Origin: Nemertoderma westbladi
Taxonomy: Eukaryota > Xenacoelomorpha > Nemertodermatida > Nemertodermatidae
Direction: 5' to 3'
Length of the DNA stretch: 64,000 nt
NCBI GenBank assembly: GCA_032718475.1
Contig: JAUCBJ010000468.1
Span: forward strand, 1 to 64,000
Shown piece by piece: positions 1 through 9,412 of the stretch; the first letter of the stretch is position 1; the number at the start of each line of letters is the position of its first letter. Made by a program: the position numbers and the translations under genes. A model generated the notes under the pieces. It was not told the origin of the DNA and searched no databases. It saw nothing but the letters and a program-made list of their open reading frames with translations.

Positions 1-208
1 CGCCGTACCGTACCGGCTGACCTTATTTACAGACATGGGGCAGTTTTAGACGGCTATACACGTCGTCTTCTATCTAACGCTCTCATACAACCCCACTTGG
101 ATTTTGTTTCCTCCTGTTGGTATCCAAGTGCTTCTAAACGGCTACAGCTGCAACTACAAGCACTGCAAAGAAAATGTATTCGTTTTTGTCTAGGTCTCGG
201 AAGTCTTG
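1..208 (+). pseudogene. CR1/L2-like LINE reverse transcriptase C-terminal relic
   Basis: Frame 1 reads without a stop through this stretch and gives the thumb/C-terminal signature of CR1/L2-like LINE reverse transcriptases: an LIYR block, then ALIQPHLDFVSSCWYPSASK and a Leu/Gln-rich segment ending LQRKCIRF. In the family this lies downstream of the YADD catalytic box and is part of ORF2. Only about 65 codons remain. The left part runs off the window and the right edge is cut by the inverted gypsy fragment at 209. It is a broken copy with no function expected. The clade assignment is by recognition of the motif and could be wrong between CR1, L2 and relatives. Confidence 0.6.
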
Positions 209-845
209 TTGTCATTTTCCTTACCAGCTCGTTCTTTGTCGACATCACGACCAAGAACAGGTAAGTCACACCATGGGGTAACAGTTCCAATTGGTAATGA
301 TGGTAAATATGGGCCAACACGTAGTCTCACCTCATCTCTACTTACAGTTTTAGGTTTAAACTTTCCTGAATTTAATCCCACAATTGTTACATTTTTGTCA
401 TTCATGTCAATAACTCGGTAAGGCCCAATAAACTTTGGGCAAAGTTTACGATCAGTTCCAACTTTAACCGAGTGGTCTCTCAACCATACAGTATCTCCCT
501 TGTGTACTGTAGTTGTTTGAACTTTTGTGTCAAATTTTCTCTTTTGCGTAGCTTGAGCAGCTGTAATGCAGCTGCGCGCCATTTTCCAAATATCATTCAT
601 ATTTTCTCCAATATTTTTAATTCGGCTGTTAGAAGGAACCTTAATACCGTCAGATAATAATAAATTATCAATCGGCCGTCTCGCTTCAAAACCATGAAGC
701 AAATAAAACGGTGTTTTATTTGTTGTAGATTGGACAGTTGAGTTATACGCAAATTGCGCTATTGTTAGTAAACTGTCCCAATTTCTAGATTTGTGATCAG
801 TCAGGGTCCGCAATAATCGAATAGTCGTCTGTATCGTGCGTTCTG
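209..845 (-). mobile_element. Inverted Ty3/gypsy integrase fragment
   Basis: This 637-bp block is the reverse complement of 5942-6578 of the neighbouring gypsy element (coordinate pairs sum to 6787) and looks essentially identical to it. It encodes the integrase from the catalytic Glu through the GPY/F region and stops about 35 bp before the PHD-finger codons. Five extra bases (846-850) separate it from the 5' LTR. The 8-mer CTGTATCG occurs at 829-836 and again at 843-850, beside the junction. Near identity means the rearrangement is recent or an assembly product. Confidence 0.9.
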
Positions 846-850
846 TATCG

Positions 851-1097
851 TGTGATAATATAGTTATTGATAGGCTAGACTGTACTGCTAGATTGACTCT
901 ATGCCTATTTGTATTTGATTTATAGTTGGCTTAATTCTTTGTAGTACCGGTAGCGCAGTCGGTGTTTATATTTGGATCTTATGATATTGTTTAAATATTG
1001 ATGTTATAGACAGACAGTTCTCAGATTATATGACTCAATTATAACAACTAATTTATTATTATATGAGCTCGGGGAAAGGGTTGGAAACCTTTCTACA
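851..1097 (+). repeat. 5' LTR of PHD-gypsy element
   Basis: 247 bp, begins TG and ends CA. It is repeated without visible differences at 6994-7240 and 7241-7487. It should hold the promoter and polyadenylation signals, but I see no strong TATA box and did not assign U3/R/U5 borders. Confidence 0.95.
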
Positions 1098-1112
1098 TGG
1101 AGGTCCCACCGA
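1098..1112 (+). other. Primer binding site, tRNA-Gln(UUG) type
   Basis: TGGAGGTCCCACCGA directly follows the LTR end. It is the exact complement of the CCA-tailed 3' end of animal tRNA-Gln(UUG) as I remember it (acceptor GGTCCC). The match breaks after 15 bases. There is no spacer between LTR and PBS. Confidence 0.75.
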
Positions 1113-1272
1113 CTCACTGTCGTTATGTAGTTATGGAGTGACACCGACTGTCAGCTACTGGGTGTGAAGTGTAAACTTATTCAAACTGGATTTTAAAGGA
1201 AGAGTAACGCGCCAAACCCCGGCCGATGTGAAAAAAGTGTATCACGACGAGATACAAAAAGCAAAGGAGGCA

Positions 1273-4200
1273 ATGGAGAATACTGGAGACAGTGACATTG
1301 TCAAGCAGGACAGTGTTAAAACAAATAGTGTTAGTCCTACCAAGTCGGGTAGTATTGACAGCAAACTGCTAGAAGGAAGAGAGGAGGACAATGCCAAGCA
1401 GGGTAGACAAACTAGTGTTGTTGGTGATAATTTTGCGCAAGGGGCCAGGCCTAAGGAGACATATCCTCGCCACTCTGATTACAATTTTATATATAATGAA
1501 GATGAAGTAGAAAATGGTGCTGATTTGTTTAATAGTCATAGGAGAATGAATGATGAATATGAAAACCGAGAGAACAAAGAAGTGAAAACCGAGATGATGT
1601 ATATGTTTCGTGACATAATGCAGCAACAGTGTGGGATGTTTACGACCATGATGGAACAGGCTGCGGATCGTAATGAAGCTCGGTTCGAGCGACTAATGTC
1701 ACTCACACAATCTCAGTTGCGATCAACCACAGTAGGATATAACGGACAATCAAGAGATGCAGATAGTAGGGGAGAAAGAAAATGCTCGAAGCTGTCTGAA
1801 ACTATACCACCATTTGAAGCATCAAAAATGACAATTGAAGAGTGGTTCGACGATTACTACGATAGAATTATGTCTGACTCGAGGGTTCCACTAGATGAGC
1901 AAAGAGACCGATTATTGGCAAAAATAGGAAAATTACATGCCATGCTGGATGAAACATTGGATAACAGTGATAAAGTAGATTATCCAACCCTGAAGAAGGC
2001 AGTAATACGGGTATTAAGTGACCACAAGAGGGATACAGTCCGAGATATAGCAACATGTCGGCAAGGAATAAACGAAACACTTCCAGAATATATTGAACGA
2101 TTTATGATGTGTGTTCGTCGACGTCGGGAGTTCCGTAGTAGTGACGGGGAAGGTGGAATGTTGCAAGATTTCTTTGCTTCCAATATTCGCCCAGGTATCA
2201 GCGGGAAGCTTCAAGGTTGGCGTCGATTAAATCAAAATTCCTCTTGGAAGGAGACATTTCAACAGGCCTATGCATTAGACTTGGAGCATCCTGTATCTTC
2301 GTTGACAGATGCTTCAGTTTCTTCCTTATCTTCAAATTATAGATTGCGACAGTCCAAGCCAAGTGACATACGTTATAATGGTAATCACAGTCCAGGTAGA
2401 TATTCTCCTCAAATGCATGACAAGGGTAATTCTCCTTGTTATAATTGTGGCATTTTAGGCCATATGGCAATGAATTGTAAGTTTCCACCTGTGTGTTATA
2501 ATTGTAAAACACCAGGTCATATTGCTCGATATTGCTATGCTAGGAATAATAATAAATTTAATGACACTGCTGGAAATAGTTCTAACTATTACCCCGAGAA
2601 GACGGTAAAATTTAAAGGCAGTAGTAATACTAATAGTACCGGTAATAAGCAACTTTTCGAGCCTTCATCATCATCATGCGATCTTATACAAGTAGGTTGT
2701 GATCGGATAAATCTCATAGAAGAAGATTATAAACATGATTCAAATGTGAATAGTGATTATACTAATCTGGTCAATGTAAATGCAACTCATTCCAATGCAG
2801 TTAGTGAGGGCTGTACACGTACAGCTGCTCAACCTAGTAGTATTCAAAGTAGAGGGAAGTGGAACGGACAGTGTTTGCGTCGAGGTTTAGTAAAGGCAGT
2901 CATAGAAGGAACTATTTATGAAGAGGCACTTGTCGATTCTGGGAGTGAACTTTCTTGTATTTCGGAGTCTGTTCTAGAAGGTTTACAGCGTACCACTAAT
3001 ACGAAATATAAACTTCGACCAGCTCCATTTGAAACATTTTCAGCTTCAGATCATGTTATGGCGATAATGGGTGTTGTTGAGGTTAACATACAGCTAGGTA
3101 GCTCAGAGCATAATGTTGAGTTCTTTGTTGTTCGTACTTGTCACCGCGATATATTAATAGGTTTAGATATATTATCGGCATTTGGATGTAAGATAGATCT
3201 TTCAAATGGCGGCTTTCAAGTTGAATTAAATGGAGAAATATTAGATACTAAGGTCATAAAACGTCCGATGGATTGTAAAAATGGTGGAATGTTATCTACA
3301 GTCTGGTGTAACAGAATTGAGTGTATTCCCGCACGTAGCCGAAGAATAATAACTGGACACATTGATAATCGAGTCGTAGGCAGAGGAGATACCATGTTGT
3401 TTACCCAAGCAGAGAAGTTGACTAAGCGACATTATATACATGCTGCAGAATCTATTGCAGATCCTGATAAAGAAAATCGTATTCCAGTTCAAGTAATGAA
3501 TACAATGAATGTCCCCATTACTATTAATCCACGTACAAAACTTGGTACAGCGTCGTGTATATATATAAACTCTGAAAAAACATTAAATGACGATGATGGG
3601 AATGACAACATGTTCCCGCTATTCAGTGAACCCAAAATTGAAAAACAATGGACAAAGGAAGATTTGCATTCGAAAATAAACTTTGGAGATGAATCGAATT
3701 TATCGGAAGATGAGATGGAAGAAGTAGTGAATGTGGCATATAAACACAAGGAGGTTTTCTCCAAAGGTGAAACAGATCTTGGACACATTAAAGGAGTTCA
3801 GCATAAAATCAATACGGGCGATGCTGAACCAATTCGTGTTAAAGGGGGGCGTATACCGCGGTCCCAATGGCCTACTGTGGAGGAACACGTTAACTCGATG
3901 TTAAAGAAAGATGTAATTGAACCGTCGAACAGCCCGTGGCAATTCCGCCCAGTCTTTGCATTAAAGAAGGGTGGTGCCTTACGATTTTGCGTTGACTATC
4001 GGAAGTTAAACGCTATAACGCGAAAGGATGCATATCCGCTTCCTCCAATCCAACAACTTATTGACTGTTTGGGAGCGCCATCTAAAGGCGATAAGCAGTA
4101 TTACTTTACTATACTCGATGCCTATTCCGCATTTTGGTCAGTCGATCTGGCGCCGGAGGACCGATGCAAAACGTCGTTCACAACGCACTTGGGTTCGTAT

Positions 4201-6762
4201 CAATTCAAACGGATGCCTTTTGGGTTAACTAACGCACCTGGAACATGGCAGCGGATTTCTGATGTTGCCTTATCTGGGTTGCAATATTGTACTTGTTTAG
4301 TGTATTTGGACGATATTTTGGTATTTTCAATCAATTTTTCAGATCATCTTATTCGTTTAGAACAAGTTTTAAGTGCTTTAGAACAAGCCGGTGTTAAACT
4401 TAAACTATCAAAGTGTAAATTTTGTGTTTCACGTATATTATACTTAGGCCATGTTGTAGATATTCATGGTAGATATCCAGATCCAGAAAAAGTAGCTAAG
4501 CTACTAGCCATTGAACCGCTGAAAAATAAGAAAGAAATAAAGATGTTTACAGGTTTAGCATCATATTATAGGGTTTACATTCCTCAATGTGCACATAGAA
4601 TGCGTGCTTTGACTAATTTAGTCAAGAATGACGTTAAATTTGTTTGGGGTGCCGAGCAACAAGCCGCCATGGATGACATTAAGAATGCCTTAACAAACCC
4701 ACCATGCTTAGCTCATCCTAACTTTGATTGTGAATTTCATATTCATTGTGATGCTTCTCGTTCTGGTTTGGGTGCTGTTTTAGTACAAAATAATGATAAT
4801 AATAAACCCCAACCAATTTCTTATGCGTCTCGTGCTCTACATGGTAGTGAAAATAATTACAGTATTTCGGATTTAGAATGTTTAGCTGTAGTTTGGTCGA
4901 TACGTCATTTTAAACCGTATTTGTATGGTAGACATTTTCTGGTGTATACCGATCATTCCGCTTTAACACATTTATTAACAGCAGATCAATTAGAGGGGCG
5001 ATTAGCTCGTTGGGCCATGTGGCTCAGTCAATTTGATTGTGAAATAAGTTATAGACCAGGAAATAAGCATAAAGATGCTGATGCTTTAAGTCGATTGGTG
5101 CCTAGATGTAATTATATTAAGAATAGTGAATTGTCTACAGTAGATACAGAAATTATTGTTGTTGACTGCAATATTTGTTCTGTAGAAGCGGATACCGTAG
5201 AACATAAAGGATTAAATGTTGATATGTCGGTAAAACAGTTTCAAGATGCTAAGTTACGTGCTATTATTTCATATCTTAGGGATAATATTTTACCAAAGGA
5301 TGACAAACTAGCTAAGGCAGTTATATGTCAATCCCAATATTACGAAGTGAATGACGATATTTTGTATTATAGACTAATTTTGAAAGATGGGTTGAACGTG
5401 CGACTATTAACAGTAATTCCAGAAATATTTAGAAATAAATTAATGGAAGCGTATCATTCCGTGTCATCCGCAGGTCATTTTGCTACAACTAAAATGTATC
5501 AAACAATGCTTAAATTTTATTATTGGCCTGGAATGTACGCTAGTATTAATAAATTTTATCGAGGTTGTGATATTTGTGCTACTACACGTGACTATAAACC
5601 GAAACATGCTTTGGAGTGTATTTCGGTAGAAAGGCCATTTGAGAGAATGGCAGTTGACTTATTAGGTCCTTTTCTTCCAACTGTAAATAATTTTACATAT
5701 ATTGCGATTTTCGTTGATTATCTTACGAAATATGCTGAATTTGTGGCTTTGAAAAATGGAAGTGCAGAGGTTTTAGCAGAAGCTTTTGTATATCGAATTG
5801 TGCTACGGTACGGTGCACCTGAATTACTTTTATCTGACCAAGGTCGTAATTTACGTTCAAAGTTATTTGATGCAATTTGTAAATTATGTCGTACACTTAA
5901 AGTTTTTACTGTTCCTTATCACCCACAAGCCGATGGTTTGGCAGAACGCACGATACAGACGACTATTCGATTATTGCGGACCCTGACTGATCACAAATCT
6001 AGAAATTGGGACAGTTTACTAACAATAGCGCAATTTGCGTATAACTCAACTGTCCAATCTACAACAAATAAAACACCGTTTTATTTGCTTCATGGTTTTG
6101 AAGCGAGACGGCCGATTGATAATTTATTATTATCTGACGGTATTAAGGTTCCTTCTAACAGCCGAATTAAAAATATTGGAGAAAATATGAATGATATTTG
6201 GAAAATGGCGCGCAGCTGCATTACAGCTGCTCAAGCTACGCAAAAGAGAAAATTTGACACAAAAGTTCAAACAACTACAGTACACAAGGGAGATACTGTA
6301 TGGTTGAGAGACCACTCGGTTAAAGTTGGAACTGATCGTAAACTTTGCCCAAAGTTTATTGGGCCTTACCGAGTTATTGACATGAATGACAAAAATGTAA
6401 CAATTGTGGGATTAAATTCAGGAAAGTTTAAACCTAAAACTGTAAGTAGAGATGAGGTGAGACTACGTGTTGGCCCATATTTACCATCATTACCAATTGG
6501 AACTGTTACCCCATGGTGTGACTTACCTGTTCTTGGTCGTGATGTCGACAAAGAACGAGCTGGTAAGGAAAATGACAATGACTCATCTGATGACCTTGAG
6601 ACGGACATTTACTTATGCCCAGTATGTGGAATTCCTTGGGTTGAAGATGGGCCGTCGATGGTAGGCTGCGATAATTGCCTACAATGGCTACATTTTCATT
6701 GCGCGGGTTTGACTCAGGAACCAAGCACCGACCTTTGGTTTTGTCCCGAATGTGTAATCTGA
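1273..6762 (+). CDS. Ty3/gypsy Gag-Pol polyprotein with C-terminal PHD finger
   Basis: Single 1829-residue polyprotein; I chose the ATG at 1273 because the frame upstream to 1228 has only a GTG. In order: Gag-like region; two CCHC knuckles from residue 389 (CYNCGILGHMAMNC, CYNCKTPGHIARYC); protease with DSG at 555; RT with YLDD at 1011; RNase H with HCDASRSG near 1157; integrase HHCC zinc finger about 1394-1435; catalytic D1461, D1522 and E1558 (DDX35E spacing); GPY/F motif at 1697; then a PHD finger from 1782 to the end with C4HC3 spacing (CPVC, CDNC, WLHFHC, WFCPEC). It copies the element RNA to cDNA and inserts it. The PHD sits where chromoviruses carry a chromodomain and resembles H3K4me3-reading PHDs such as TAF3 (inference). 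No frameshift between gag and pol. All catalytic residues are present. Confidence 0.95.
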   Translation: MENTGDSDIVKQDSVKTNSVSPTKSGSIDSKLLEGREEDNAKQGRQTSVVGDNFAQGARPKETYPRHSDYNFIYNEDEVENGADLFNSHRRMNDEYENRENKEVKTEMMYMFRDIMQQQCGMFTTMMEQAADRNEARFERLMSLTQSQLRSTTVGYNGQSRDADSRGERKCSKLSETIPPFEASKMTIEEWFDDYYDRIMSDSRVPLDEQRDRLLAKIGKLHAMLDETLDNSDKVDYPTLKKAVIRVLSDHKRDTVRDIATCRQGINETLPEYIERFMMCVRRRREFRSSDGEGGMLQDFFASNIRPGISGKLQGWRRLNQNSSWKETFQQAYALDLEHPVSSLTDASVSSLSSNYRLRQSKPSDIRYNGNHSPGRYSPQMHDKGNSPCYNCGILGHMAMNCKFPPVCYNCKTPGHIARYCYARNNNKFNDTAGNSSNYYPEKTVKFKGSSNTNSTGNKQLFEPSSSSCDLIQVGCDRINLIEEDYKHDSNVNSDYTNLVNVNATHSNAVSEGCTRTAAQPSSIQSRGKWNGQCLRRGLVKAVIEGTIYEEALVDSGSELSCISESVLEGLQRTTNTKYKLRPAPFETFSASDHVMAIMGVVEVNIQLGSSEHNVEFFVVRTCHRDILIGLDILSAFGCKIDLSNGGFQVELNGEILDTKVIKRPMDCKNGGMLSTVWCNRIECIPARSRRIITGHIDNRVVGRGDTMLFTQAEKLTKRHYIHAAESIADPDKENRIPVQVMNTMNVPITINPRTKLGTASCIYINSEKTLNDDDGNDNMFPLFSEPKIEKQWTKEDLHSKINFGDESNLSEDEMEEVVNVAYKHKEVFSKGETDLGHIKGVQHKINTGDAEPIRVKGGRIPRSQWPTVEEHVNSMLKKDVIEPSNSPWQFRPVFALKKGGALRFCVDYRKLNAITRKDAYPLPPIQQLIDCLGAPSKGDKQYYFTILDAYSAFWSVDLAPEDRCKTSFTTHLGSYQFKRMPFGLTNAPGTWQRISDVALSGLQYCTCLVYLDDILVFSINFSDHLIRLEQVLSALEQAGVKLKLSKCKFCVSRILYLGHVVDIHGRYPDPEKVAKLLAIEPLKNKKEIKMFTGLASYYRVYIPQCAHRMRALTNLVKNDVKFVWGAEQQAAMDDIKNALTNPPCLAHPNFDCEFHIHCDASRSGLGAVLVQNNDNNKPQPISYASRALHGSENNYSISDLECLAVVWSIRHFKPYLYGRHFLVYTDHSALTHLLTADQLEGRLARWAMWLSQFDCEISYRPGNKHKDADALSRLVPRCNYIKNSELSTVDTEIIVVDCNICSVEADTVEHKGLNVDMSVKQFQDAKLRAIISYLRDNILPKDDKLAKAVICQSQYYEVNDDILYYRLILKDGLNVRLLTVIPEIFRNKLMEAYHSVSSAGHFATTKMYQTMLKFYYWPGMYASINKFYRGCDICATTRDYKPKHALECISVERPFERMAVDLLGPFLPTVNNFTYIAIFVDYLTKYAEFVALKNGSAEVLAEAFVYRIVLRYGAPELLLSDQGRNLRSKLFDAICKLCRTLKVFTVPYHPQADGLAERTIQTTIRLLRTLTDHKSRNWDSLLTIAQFAYNSTVQSTTNKTPFYLLHGFEARRPIDNLLLSDGIKVPSNSRIKNIGENMNDIWKMARSCITAAQATQKRKFDTKVQTTTVHKGDTVWLRDHSVKVGTDRKLCPKFIGPYRVIDMNDKNVTIVGLNSGKFKPKTVSRDEVRLRVGPYLPSLPIGTVTPWCDLPVLGRDVDKERAGKENDNDSSDDLETDIYLCPVCGIPWVEDGPSMVGCDNCLQWLHFHCAGLTQEPSTDLWFCPECVI

Positions 6763-6993
6763 AAAAAAAAATATTTTTATTGATTATTTAACCTTATTTG
6801 TGATTTGTAGATATTTTTTCTGATGTTTCAATATCGTTATTGCGTTATTGTTTTTTTTTCTTTTGGTTTTGAATTGAGTATTTTTTTTAAATTATCGCGC
6901 CCTTAGAAGAAAATATTATGTTATGTTGAATTGATTATTTCGCAAGTAATTGTAATTTTTAAGATCGGGTCGATCCTTTATTACCCCGGGAGA

Positions 6994-7240
6994 TGTGATA
7001 ATATAGTTATTGATAGGCTAGACTGTACTGCTAGATTGACTCTATGCCTATTTGTATTTGATTTATAGTTGGCTTAATTCTTTGTAGTACCGGTAGCGCA
7101 GTCGGTGTTTATATTTGGATCTTATGATATTGTTTAAATATTGATGTTATAGACAGACAGTTCTCAGATTATATGACTCAATTATAACAACTAATTTATT
7201 ATTATATGAGCTCGGGGAAAGGGTTGGAAACCTTTCTACA
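6994..7240 (+). repeat. 3' LTR of PHD-gypsy element
   Basis: Second 247-bp LTR, same ends as the first. The next LTR starts at the very next base, so this is a direct LTR-LTR junction without target duplication or filler. Confidence 0.95.
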
Positions 7241-7598
7241 TGTGATAATATAGTTATTGATAGGCTAGACTGTACTGCTAGATTGACTCTATGCCTATTT
7301 GTATTTGATTTATAGTTGGCTTAATTCTTTGTAGTACCGGTAGCGCAGTCGGTGTTTATATTTGGATCTTATGATATTGTTTAAATATTGATGTTATAGA
7401 CAGACAGTTCTCAGATTATATGACTCAATTATAACAACTAATTTATTATTATATGAGCTCGGGGAAAGGGTTGGAAACCTTTCTACATGGAGGTCCCACC
7501 GACTCACTGTCGTTATGTAGTTATGGAGTGACACCGACTGTCAGCTACTGGGTGTGAAGTGTAAACTTATTCAAACTGGATTTTAAAGGAAGAGTAAC
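7241..7598 (+). mobile_element. Third LTR plus PBS and leader (partial second gypsy copy)
   Basis: 7241-7487 is a third LTR, 7488-7502 repeats the primer binding site, and the leader follows to GAAGAGTAAC at 7598. These 358 bp match 851-1208 throughout by eye. The copy then stops and LINE-A sequence begins. The order internal-LTR-LTR-PBS-leader is that of a 2-LTR circle junction or a head-to-tail tandem. Confidence 0.93.
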
Positions 7599-9043
7599 AC
7601 CACGAGAAATGAAAACAAATAAGTTGGTGCCAGTTCCCAAGAAGGGCAACCTAACACTCTATGGTTCTTTTCGGGGAATCTCATTGATCTCGATTGCTGC
7701 AAAACTATACAATAGAATTCTATTAAATCGCATCAGGGATCCCATTGAGAGACTGCTACGTGGAAATCAGAATGGGTTCCGTAAAGGTCGTGGGACCATG
7801 GAGCCCATTTTGGCACTTAGAAGGATAATTGAAGAGTTATCAAAAAAGAAAGACAGGCATCTGGCTGTTATCTTTGTTGACTTCTTCAAGGCCTTTGATT
7901 CAGTCTCTCGCTCACGTATGTTCAGCATACTTTCATTATATGGGATTCCTGATGAAATTATTGCAGCAATCAGATCAGTATACGATGGTTCGACAACATT
8001 TGTGTCTACTGTTGATGGTGACACAGAACCATTTGAAGTGTTATGGGGCGTCCTCCAAGGAGACACACTTGCACCATTCTTGTTCATTATTGTGGTTGAC
8101 TATGTTCTAAGCATGTCCTTAGATCATCATAATGATGATGGGGTGATGATAACTCCACCTACTGGCTCCAGAAGTCGAGGAAATCCTGCCAAGTACCTAA
8201 CTGATCTAGACTTTGCTGATGACTTAGGAGTACTCTCAGAATCATTAGAGGGAGCCCAGCGGCTCCTCAGCTCATTAGAACATGCTGCTTCTAGTGTTGG
8301 TCTTTTTATTAACTCCAGAAAGACCAAAATTCTGACAGTTAACTTTGAAAGTCCTCAGCAAGTCTCTGATCGGATGAGCATAAGCTCAAAGGATGGTATG
8401 CTTGAGCATGTGGACGACTTCTGTTACCTGGGATCATGGATCCGGAAGTCAGGTGAGGACCTTCGAATACGTAAGGGAAAGGCATGGGCAGCCTTGAATA
8501 GGCTTTCCAGGATTTGGAAGTCACCTAGAATTAATCGAAAACTTAAGGTCCGATTATTCAGAGCAGCAGTAGTTCCAGTACTCCTCTACGGGAGTCCATG
8601 CTGGGCTCTAACTGCTGAGGACACCAAATCTCTGGATGGCACATTCACAAGAATGCTACGCCGGGTACATTGTGTCAAGTACAATGCACACATCTCCAAC
8701 CAGACACTATATAACATTGGAGGTGTCTCATTGGTTCCCCCAAGCTTGACACTAGAACAAAATCGCCTCCGCTTTGCAGGACATTGCTTTCGCCGTGAGG
8801 ACCAGCCAGTGCATAATCTTGTACTTTGGCAGCCTCATGGAGTGAATAAGCATGGTGGACAGCCCATGACTTTCTTGAGACGCATCTTAAAGGACACTGG
8901 CCTTAAAGATGCGGATGATCTAGCAAATGTCATGGGTGATAGGGAGTTGTGGCGGTGCAATTTTGTTGACAAGCCGGCACAGCATTCTTAAAAATGCAGC
9001 TGCAATGCAGCATGCCGATCCTAGTAGTAGTCCTAGTAAGTAG
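7599..9043 (+). mobile_element. 5'-truncated LINE-A (RTE-like) copy joined to gypsy leader
   Basis: Matches 21467-22903 of the full-length LINE-A copy: RT domain, C-terminal region, the 3' end ATGCAGCTGCAATGCAGCATG and a degenerate TAG repeat tail (9021-9043). The left edge abuts gypsy leader sequence at 7598/7599, so this is either a 5'-truncated insertion or a recombination joint. No target duplication could be identified. Confidence 0.9.
7609..8991 (+). CDS. LINE-A reverse transcriptase, N-terminally truncated, open
   Basis: A 460-residue open frame starting at the ATG of MKTNKLVPVPKKGN, which is internal in the full-length protein. It keeps the RT blocks: SFRGISLISIAAKLYNR, QNGFRKGRGTMEP, the first catalytic Asp in FVDFFKAFDSVSR, GVLQGDTLAPFLFIIV, and the FADD box (LDFADDLGVL), followed by the C-terminal LRFAGHCFRRED region. 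The endonuclease and the first RT blocks are missing, so it could not retrotranspose alone. It has no stop or frameshift, which fits a recent copy. The ATG lies 11 bases after an LTR-plus-leader, so an LTR-driven transcript could carry this frame first; that is inference. Confidence 0.8.
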   Translation: MKTNKLVPVPKKGNLTLYGSFRGISLISIAAKLYNRILLNRIRDPIERLLRGNQNGFRKGRGTMEPILALRRIIEELSKKKDRHLAVIFVDFFKAFDSVSRSRMFSILSLYGIPDEIIAAIRSVYDGSTTFVSTVDGDTEPFEVLWGVLQGDTLAPFLFIIVVDYVLSMSLDHHNDDGVMITPPTGSRSRGNPAKYLTDLDFADDLGVLSESLEGAQRLLSSLEHAASSVGLFINSRKTKILTVNFESPQQVSDRMSISSKDGMLEHVDDFCYLGSWIRKSGEDLRIRKGKAWAALNRLSRIWKSPRINRKLKVRLFRAAVVPVLLYGSPCWALTAEDTKSLDGTFTRMLRRVHCVKYNAHISNQTLYNIGGVSLVPPSLTLEQNRLRFAGHCFRREDQPVHNLVLWQPHGVNKHGGQPMTFLRRILKDTGLKDADDLANVMGDRELWRCNFVDKPAQHS

Positions 9044-9412
9044 AACGCACATTGGTCAAGAGCATTACAATGAAATCTCATGGCTTCCCATAGAATCTCG
9101 CATCGATCAGCTAACAGCCAATCATATGTATCGTATCACACAGCAGCACAGTCGCTATCTCCCTCGTATCTCTCATCATTGGTCCAGTTCAACTCTGTAT
9201 CGGTTAATCTCAGACATGGATGTACTCGCGCTGTTGTTCCCTTGCGACGAACTATAACAGGAAGTGAATGCTTCTCGTTTCTAGGGCCGATAATATGGAA
9301 CTCGCTACCATTGGATGTAAGAAACTCTGTCTCCCTGGAAACGTTCAAACACAAAGTCAAGAATTACTTACTCGGCAAACTGGCAATGAAGGATAACTCG
9401 ATTTGGAATTAA
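9044..9412 (+). pseudogene. CR1/L2-like LINE C-terminus
   Basis: Frame segments give the extreme C-terminus of a CR1/L2-like ORF2: ISWLPIESRIDQLTANHMYR, then in another frame SYLSSLVQFNSVSV, and GPIIWNSLPLDVRNSVSLET before a Lys-rich end and stop at 9412. In this family the segment WxSLPxxIR...FK precedes the 3' UTR. At least one frameshift (around 9150) separates the parts. It is the remnant of an ORF2 whose upstream part was replaced by or lost beside LINE-A. Confidence 0.65.

Larger units (their letters stand above)
851..7240 (+). mobile_element. Full-length Ty3/gypsy LTR retrotransposon with C-terminal PHD finger
   Basis: The element has two identical-looking 247-bp LTRs (851-1097, 6994-7240) starting TGTGATAATA and ending CTTTCTACA. 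It has a tRNA-Gln-type primer binding site next to the 5' LTR, one long Gag-Pol frame, and a short purine stretch (GGGAGA, 6988-6993) just before the 3' LTR. Order of domains is Gag, two CCHC knuckles, protease, RT, RNase H, integrase, PHD, the Ty3/gypsy order (RT before integrase). No target duplication is visible because the left edge abuts an inverted fragment of itself and the right edge abuts another LTR. LTR identity and an open frame imply a young, possibly mobile copy. Confidence 0.95.

Noticed and set aside
1228-1272. Extension of the gypsy polyprotein upstream to 1228
   Set aside because: That start is GTG; the ATG at 1273 is the first in frame.
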